This document shows positions 46,448 to 51,024 of a stretch of 51,024 bases of DNA, piece by piece. The number at the start of each line of letters is the position of its first letter. Within the stretch, counting starts at the first letter, position 1. The notes below the pieces were generated by a model. The model saw only the letters and a list, made by a program, of their open reading frames with translations, had not been told where the DNA came from and did not search any database. Location: contig CAWDEY010000006.1 in assembly GCA_963801505.1 (NCBI GenBank), forward strand, positions 1 to 51,024, in the 5' to 3' direction. The stretch is from JAOUFP01 sp963801505. GTDB taxonomy: Bacteria; Nitrospirota; Thermodesulfovibrionia; Thermodesulfovibrionales; UBA6898. A program made the translations under genes and the position numbers.

Positions 46448-48778
46448 CTAAAATCCCTTCATTGGGTTAAAGCCTACACCTTCTATGACTTTCACAAAAT
46501 TATTTATAACTTCAGGGATCTTATTGTATTCATCTATCGAGAACTGTACCTGCTGGACCCTGACAGGTTCAAGCCTAAGTTTGCCAAGTGTTTCCGCCAC
46601 GTTGTCCATTCTCTTGTTACAGAGCTCGCTGCCTTTGACAAAGTGGCACTGGTAGTCGTCGCCGTATTTACAGCCGATAAGCAGTACGCCGTCATTGCCC
46701 TTTGACATCGCGTCCGCGATCCAGATCGTGTTAACTGATCCCAGACAACGCACTGGGATAAACCTGACATCAGCGGAGAATTTAAGTTTGTTAAGTCCTG
46801 CCATGTCCAGCGCAGGCAAGGCATCGTTTTCACATACAAAGGCGACTATCCTGTATTTTTCTTCGTCTTCATCAGGTACATTTATCGCCTTGACCATGGA
46901 GCCGATCATGTCGACGTGGTAGTTTTTAAAGGAGATGATCCTCTCGGGACAGGCTCCCATGCAGGTACCGCATCTCCTGCAGCGAGTAGGATTCGGCTTT
47001 GGGGTCCCTTTCTCATCATCATCAAGCGCTCCGAAAGGACATTCTTCAGTACACCTCTTGCACTGGGTGCATCTTTGGAAGAAGAATTCAGGGAAGGACG
47101 TGTCTCCTGACCTGGGATGTACAGCCATGCCCCTGTTCGTTGATTCAAGACACTGTATGGCCTTCAGGGCTGCACCTGTTGCATCTTCAATACATTCTCC
47201 GTTAGTCATCGTCTGTCTCACGTTACCTGCGGTGTAGATGCCGGTCCTCCTTGTCTCATATGGAAAGCAGATATAGTTTGAATCACAATATCCGTCGAAA
47301 AGCTCGAGGTCCTTAAACGCAGGGCCCTGCCTGTAGGCAAGATTGATTACCGGCTCGAACTTGGTTTCAGGCGCCATGCCGGTCGCAAGCACGACCATAT
47401 CCACGTTCACAGAGATCTTCTCCCCGATCATGGTATTATCCACCTCAACGGTGAGGCTTTTGTCAGCATTTTCGGTAACGCTCTGGACTTCACCTCTTGT
47501 GAGGAATATCCCTTCGTCACTCTGCATGCTTTTGTAAAAATTCTCAAGGACTCCTGGTGTGCGCATATGTTTATAGAAAATGAAGGCCTTGCCATCGTTG
47601 TAATCCTCACGCACATATTTTGCCTGTTTCAGCGATATCATGCTTGTAACTGACGAACAGTAGGGGAAATCGCTGTCGCCTCCGTCTAGACTCGGGCTTT
47701 GAATAAATGCCACTGTCTTGGCCTCTTTCCCGTCCGAAGGCCTGATTATCTTGCCCTTGAAGGCCGCATCCTCCATCATCACATTCGTAATGACATTGGC
47801 ATATTTGCCGTACCCAAGGTGTTCAAACTCAGAGGGATCAGCCGGCCTTCCTCCTGCGGCAACAATAACAACACCAAATCTTTCGGCGTCAGGGTCACTC
47901 GTCAGGATATCTTCACATTTGATCAGGTCGGCCGCAACTTCCGCCGGTTCCTCTGCCGTCTCTTCCCCTTCTTTTTTCTTTGGCGGCGGCACGTCCCATT
48001 TTGTTTTTGTGCCCGCTTGTTTAAATGAAACGTCAAACATGCCGGGTGCTCCGCTTATTCTGGCAATCTCCATGCCGGTCTTTACTGTTATCCGCGGGTG
48101 ACTGGTAATCTCCTTGATCTTTTCCTGGATATTCGTAGGTTCCGGTTCACTGTATGGCGCTTTTGTAGGGATCTGTTTACGCTGCCTCGCTGCATATCCG
48201 CCAAGCTGAGCGTTCTTTTCGACAATAGTAACGTCATACCCGGTGTTAGCGGATTCAAGCGCAGCAGTCAGTCCCGTAATTCCGCCGCCGATTACAAGAA
48301 TTTTTTTGGTAAATGTCTCAAGAAACGGCTCAGGTAGAGTGGTTTTATTGGCCTTGACAATCCCCATCCTGAGATAGTCCTCGGCAAGCATCTGGGTATC
48401 TTCATTGGGTTTTGTCTCTGTCTTTAACTCTTCCTTGCCTTCAGCATCCTTTGTCTTTACCTCAACCTGCTTTGTCCAGTCATGACTCCAAACAACCTGC
48501 TCCCGCACGTTGACCCTTTCTACGATGTTCTCGGGGCCAAAGTCAAACACATCAAATTTCACCCTGCCTGAGCAAGCACTGATTATAATAGTGTTAACAC
48601 CCTCTGCTGAAATATCCTGCTTTATCAGCCCGACGCCTTCTTCACCACAGAGTGCGGGATGGGTCTTGCATACCGGGACCTTATATTCCTTTGTTGCAAC
48701 CAGAGAAAGCTTTTCAAGGTCAAGGCCTTCCCCGATGGAGCAGCCGCCGCATATATATACACCAAGTTTCTTTTCCAT
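46448..48778 (-). CDS. qmoB: Quinone-interacting membrane-bound oxidoreductase subunit B (HdrA/MvhD fusion)
   Basis: 776 residues. N-terminal CGGC segment and HdrA-like Cys; FAD domain with VIGGGITGLTAALESANTGY near residue 168; a two-cluster ferredoxin FQRCTQCKRCTEECP and CRRCGTCMGACP near residues 565-610; C-terminal MvhD-like domain (FVCEND.. PVRCLGSVN.. CKYGDDYQCHF). Part of the flavin-based electron-transfer complex to APS reductase. The ribosome site GGGAGGAGA lies inside the end of qmoA, five bases before the gap. Confidence 0.95.
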   Translation of the reverse strand: MEKKLGVYICGGCSIGEGLDLEKLSLVATKEYKVPVCKTHPALCGEEGVGLIKQDISAEGVNTIIISACSGRVKFDVFDFGPENIVERVNVREQVVWSHDWTKQVEVKTKDAEGKEELKTETKPNEDTQMLAEDYLRMGIVKANKTTLPEPFLETFTKKILVIGGGITGLTAALESANTGYDVTIVEKNAQLGGYAARQRKQIPTKAPYSEPEPTNIQEKIKEITSHPRITVKTGMEIARISGAPGMFDVSFKQAGTKTKWDVPPPKKKEGEETAEEPAEVAADLIKCEDILTSDPDAERFGVVIVAAGGRPADPSEFEHLGYGKYANVITNVMMEDAAFKGKIIRPSDGKEAKTVAFIQSPSLDGGDSDFPYCSSVTSMISLKQAKYVREDYNDGKAFIFYKHMRTPGVLENFYKSMQSDEGIFLTRGEVQSVTENADKSLTVEVDNTMIGEKISVNVDMVVLATGMAPETKFEPVINLAYRQGPAFKDLELFDGYCDSNYICFPYETRRTGIYTAGNVRQTMTNGECIEDATGAALKAIQCLESTNRGMAVHPRSGDTSFPEFFFQRCTQCKRCTEECPFGALDDDEKGTPKPNPTRCRRCGTCMGACPERIISFKNYHVDMIGSMVKAINVPDEDEEKYRIVAFVCENDALPALDMAGLNKLKFSADVRFIPVRCLGSVNTIWIADAMSKGNDGVLLIGCKYGDDYQCHFVKGSELCNKRMDNVAETLGKLRLEPVRVQQVQFSIDEYNKIPEVINNFVKVIEGVGFNPMKGF

Positions 48779-48783
48779 GTGTC

Positions 48784-50049
48784 CTATCTCCTCCCCAGCA
48801 TTTGGATGGCTTTAAGTGCAGTGCCCGTTGCTGTCTGTCCGGAGGACATTACATCACACGGTTTCTTAACACACCCCGTTGCCAGTATTTCACTTGAGAT
48901 AACAAAATTGTTTTCATCATATTTTGCATTGCCCGGGACCTTAACCGTAGCTGTTGAAGGTTCCATTCCTGTCGCAAGAACAACCATGTCAAATGTCTCA
49001 TGGATTTTCTTGCCTGAAAGCGTATCTTCGACAGTAAGGATAACATCCCCTGTAGCTGTATCTTCCTCTACCTTTGCAACTTTGCCTTTGACAAAGGACA
49101 CATTTGTATCTGCCTTTACTTTGTTATAGAATTTTTCGTATCTCCCCGGAGTTCTAATGTCTATATAGAAAATAGTTGCCTTGGATTTTGGATTGGCTTC
49201 CCTTATATATGTTGTCTGCTTAAGAGACGCCAGACAGCAAACATATGAGCAGAAGGCGAGATGGTTTTCATCCCTGGAGCCTGCACACTGAACAAAAGCG
49301 ATATTCTGGACCGCCTTTCCATCGGAAGGCCTTACGATTTTGCCCTTAGTAGGGCCGTTCTGAGCGGACAGCCTCTCCATCATGACATTCGTAATCACAT
49401 TTTTAACCTTTCCGAAGGACAGGTTATCTATCTTTTTGGCATCATACGGGTTCCACCCGGTCGCCCAGACTATAGAACCGGCCTTTATCGTATAGGTATT
49501 CGGTTTCATATCAAGGTCAATGGCATTATACACACAGGCGTCCTTACACTTCTGTGCAGTAGGTGTCCCTATTATGGATGGATGAAGAACAAATCTCTGG
49601 GGGAAAGCCATCTCATGCGGCAGGTAGGCTGCCTTGGTCTTGTCCATTCCGAGATTAAATTCATTAGGTATCTCCACATCACAAGCCTCTGCACATTTCC
49701 CGCAGCAGGTGCAATTGCTATTGACATACCTAGGAGTTTCCTTCAGGGTCACATCATAATTGCCTGGTCCGCCTGTTATCTTCTCTACTTCGGTAGAGGT
49801 AAAATATTTTACATTGTTGTTTTTCTTTATCCGCTGGAAGTTGATTTCCAGTCCGCAAGTAGGAGGGCACAACTTGGGAAAATACTTATACATCCTGGTG
49901 ACCCGCCCGCCTAAATATGGGTTCTTTTCAACAATAAACACTTCGTGACCCACCTCAGCCGCCTCGAGCGCTGTGGTAATGCCGCTTATACCTCCACCGA
50001 CAACCAAAATGGTCCCCGAAACAGGAGCTCCGCTCTTTTCATCAGCCAT
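48784..50049 (-). CDS. qmoA: Quinone-interacting membrane-bound oxidoreductase subunit A (HdrA-like)
   Basis: 421 residues, start preceded by GGAGGAATA. FAD-binding LVVGGGISGITTALEAAEVG at residue 15, EKNPYLGGRV, Cys-rich [4Fe-4S] region CTCCGKCAEACDVE near residue 105, a second FAD region with FVQCAGSRDENHL and CSYVCCLASLKQ, and ATGMEPST near the end. HdrA-like flavoprotein that contacts AprBA. Operon order aprA-qmoABC is the one conserved in sulfate reducers. Confidence 0.95.
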   Translation of the reverse strand: MADEKSGAPVSGTILVVGGGISGITTALEAAEVGHEVFIVEKNPYLGGRVTRMYKYFPKLCPPTCGLEINFQRIKKNNNVKYFTSTEVEKITGGPGNYDVTLKETPRYVNSNCTCCGKCAEACDVEIPNEFNLGMDKTKAAYLPHEMAFPQRFVLHPSIIGTPTAQKCKDACVYNAIDLDMKPNTYTIKAGSIVWATGWNPYDAKKIDNLSFGKVKNVITNVMMERLSAQNGPTKGKIVRPSDGKAVQNIAFVQCAGSRDENHLAFCSYVCCLASLKQTTYIREANPKSKATIFYIDIRTPGRYEKFYNKVKADTNVSFVKGKVAKVEEDTATGDVILTVEDTLSGKKIHETFDMVVLATGMEPSTATVKVPGNAKYDENNFVISSEILATGCVKKPCDVMSSGQTATGTALKAIQMLGRR

Positions 50050-50261
50050 ATTATTCCTCCATTGTTACTTCAAATTAACAAGCTCTGGCCAGCCAGGTTT
50101 TTACTGCCTGTTGTGTTGCTAGCCCATAAATCTGTTGACTCAGCAGAAGGCTTCTGCCTGAAAGGGCAGAACTGAACAGGTGACATATCTTAGAAGAATT
50201 ACACATAACTCTGACATCAGAAAACATGCCTTTTGCTGAATCAACACATCCTGCTCAATTC

Positions 50262-50301
50262 ATATTGTGCCCGGGGTCTTTAAAACACCCGGGCACAATA
50301 T
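50262..50301. promoter_or_regulatory. 14-bp inverted repeat between aprA and qmoA
   Basis: ATATTGTGCCCGGG (50262-50275) and its exact complement CCCGGGCACAATAT (50288-50301) enclose a 12-base loop, 28 bases beyond the aprA stop. The stem is GC-strong but no T-tract follows on the minus strand. It could be an attenuator or mRNA end that keeps aprBA transcript above qmo. The other 210 bases of this 280-base gap show no gene. Confidence 0.6.
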
Positions 50302-50329
50302 AATAAAACGAAACTCAGTTTGTCAAAGA

Positions 50330-51024
50330 TTAGTCAGGTATTATCTGGATATAATCCTTTTTGAATACCGACCATTCCTTCTTGTCAGGATCATACTTTG
50401 AATTCACAAAGCACTTCCAGTTCTTCTCATCAACAAGGTCAAAGTCCGCCCTGTAATAGAAGCCAGGATACCTGGACTCTTCTCTGAAGAGGATATGTCT
50501 GAGATGTGACTCAACAGTGCCTAGTCTGTGATAATTCTCCCAGGCCCTGAGCAGTTCGTGGAGGTCACCTGCGGCCATTTTTTCAGAGTCTTCCCTGAGC
50601 ATGCCGAGGAGTTCGAATGCTTTTTTAAGCATTGCGCCGCTGGTAACGTATGATGTTGCGATACCTGCGCCATATTCGTCTGTGATCTTCATAAGCCTTC
50701 TCTGGAAACCTGCAGGCTTGATGTAGTTAGGGTTTACATCACATGACGTTGACTTCTGATAGTGCTCCATGAAGGTTTTTACCGGCTTGTAGACAATGTC
50801 AGCAAGCTCTTTAGGTGATTCCTTAAGGGTCGGTTTGTAGTCAGCGTTGTCCCTGATAAACCTTACCATTGATTTTGCAACCTGTCTGCCTTCGGCGTGT
50901 GAGCCTGAGGAGAACTTGTGACCTGAAGCGCCTGTTCCGTCGCCAGCAGTAAAGAGGCCGTTAACAGTCGTCATCTTGCTGTAATTTTTGCCCTTGTACA
51001 TGATCTTGTATGATTCAGGCACCC
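50330..51024 (-). CDS. aprA: Adenylylsulfate reductase alpha subunit, C-terminal third (partial)
   Basis: 231 codons; the gene continues past the right edge of the window. Recognised from the AprA C-terminal region: NGLFTAGDGTGASGHKFSSG (FAD-binding), HAEGRQVAKSMVRF, then the helical domain with LRAWENYHRLGTVESHLRHILFREESRYPGFYYRADF (in two parts, ...LRHILF and REESRYPGFYYRADF) and WKCFVNSKYD. AprA carries FAD and reduces APS to sulfite and AMP in the cytoplasm with AprB. It receives electrons from Qmo encoded just downstream. Confidence 0.95.
   Translation of the reverse strand, partial: VPESYKIMYKGKNYSKMTTVNGLFTAGDGTGASGHKFSSGSHAEGRQVAKSMVRFIRDNADYKPTLKESPKELADIVYKPVKTFMEHYQKSTSCDVNPNYIKPAGFQRRLMKITDEYGAGIATSYVTSGAMLKKAFELLGMLREDSEKMAAGDLHELLRAWENYHRLGTVESHLRHILFREESRYPGFYYRADFDLVDEKNWKCFVNSKYDPDKKEWSVFKKDYIQIIPD

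Noticed and set aside
1..51024. CRISPR arrays, tRNA, rRNA, insertion sequences or phage genes
   Set aside because: No regularly spaced direct repeats, no cloverleaf or rRNA segment, and no transposase or integrase were seen on either strand.

Overview
The window reads as chromosome of an anaerobic, sulfur-metabolising bacterium. The minus strand at the right end carries the C-terminus of APS reductase (aprA) followed by qmoABC, the standard core of dissimilatory sulfate reduction (or sulfur disproportionation). The rest is dense in Fe-S proteins, multihaem cytochromes, a [NiFe] hydrogenase, a selenocysteine formate dehydrogenase and tungstate/molybdate uptake. This mix fits Nitrospirota (Thermodesulfovibrionia-like) or Desulfobacterota; that placement is an inference from gene content only.

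Layout. 1-3.6 kb: a redox cassette (end of an Fe-S aldo/keto reductase, DUF6599, Tat-exported DUF362, membrane polyferredoxin). 3.7-9.4 kb: a ferredoxin-like protein, small genes, an HsdR_N-type protein, a TPP enzyme and a broken glycosyltransferase-like gene. 9.4-12.6 kb (minus): tupABC-type tungstate ABC transporter plus a second TupA. 12.8-22.3 kb (plus): a ZTP (pfl) riboswitch, then NuoE-like, NuoF-like, a cyclic-nucleotide-binding protein, Sec-containing FdhA with its SECIS hairpin, FmdE, ModE-type HTH, a MoeA-like protein and a decayed modABC. 22.3-28.9 kb (minus): LMW phosphatase, then an operon of decahaem cytochrome, MtrB/PioB-like porin, orphan periplasmic binding protein and chemoreceptor. 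29-33.5 kb: YkgJ-type and zinc-ribbon proteins and an octahaem-PKD cytochrome. 33.8-37.8 kb: four-subunit group 3b-like hydrogenase. 38-39.5 kb: xseAB. 39.7-42.3 kb (minus): two tandem DUF1573-cytochrome c genes, one with an in-frame UGA, and a second YkgJ protein. 42.5-51 kb (minus): proton pyrophosphatase, CBS protein, qmoCBA, aprA.

How it fits together. Formate and hydrogen supply low-potential electrons through NAD(P)-linked enzymes. Sulfate activation yields PPi, which the membrane pyrophosphatase can conserve. Qmo feeds quinol electrons to Apr. A porin-cytochrome conduit and an exported octahaem protein suggest electron exchange across the outer membrane.

Two points matter for reading the annotation. 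First, about 25 genes or gene segments are split in the raw sequence, and nearly every break I worked through is repaired by removing one base from a homopolymer or doubled base, so most look like base-calling errors rather than decay; I give whole-gene spans. Second, two in-frame UGA codons do not change frame: one is the expected formate dehydrogenase selenocysteine, the other sits at the first Cys of the DUF1573 CGC motif and is a candidate new selenoprotein.
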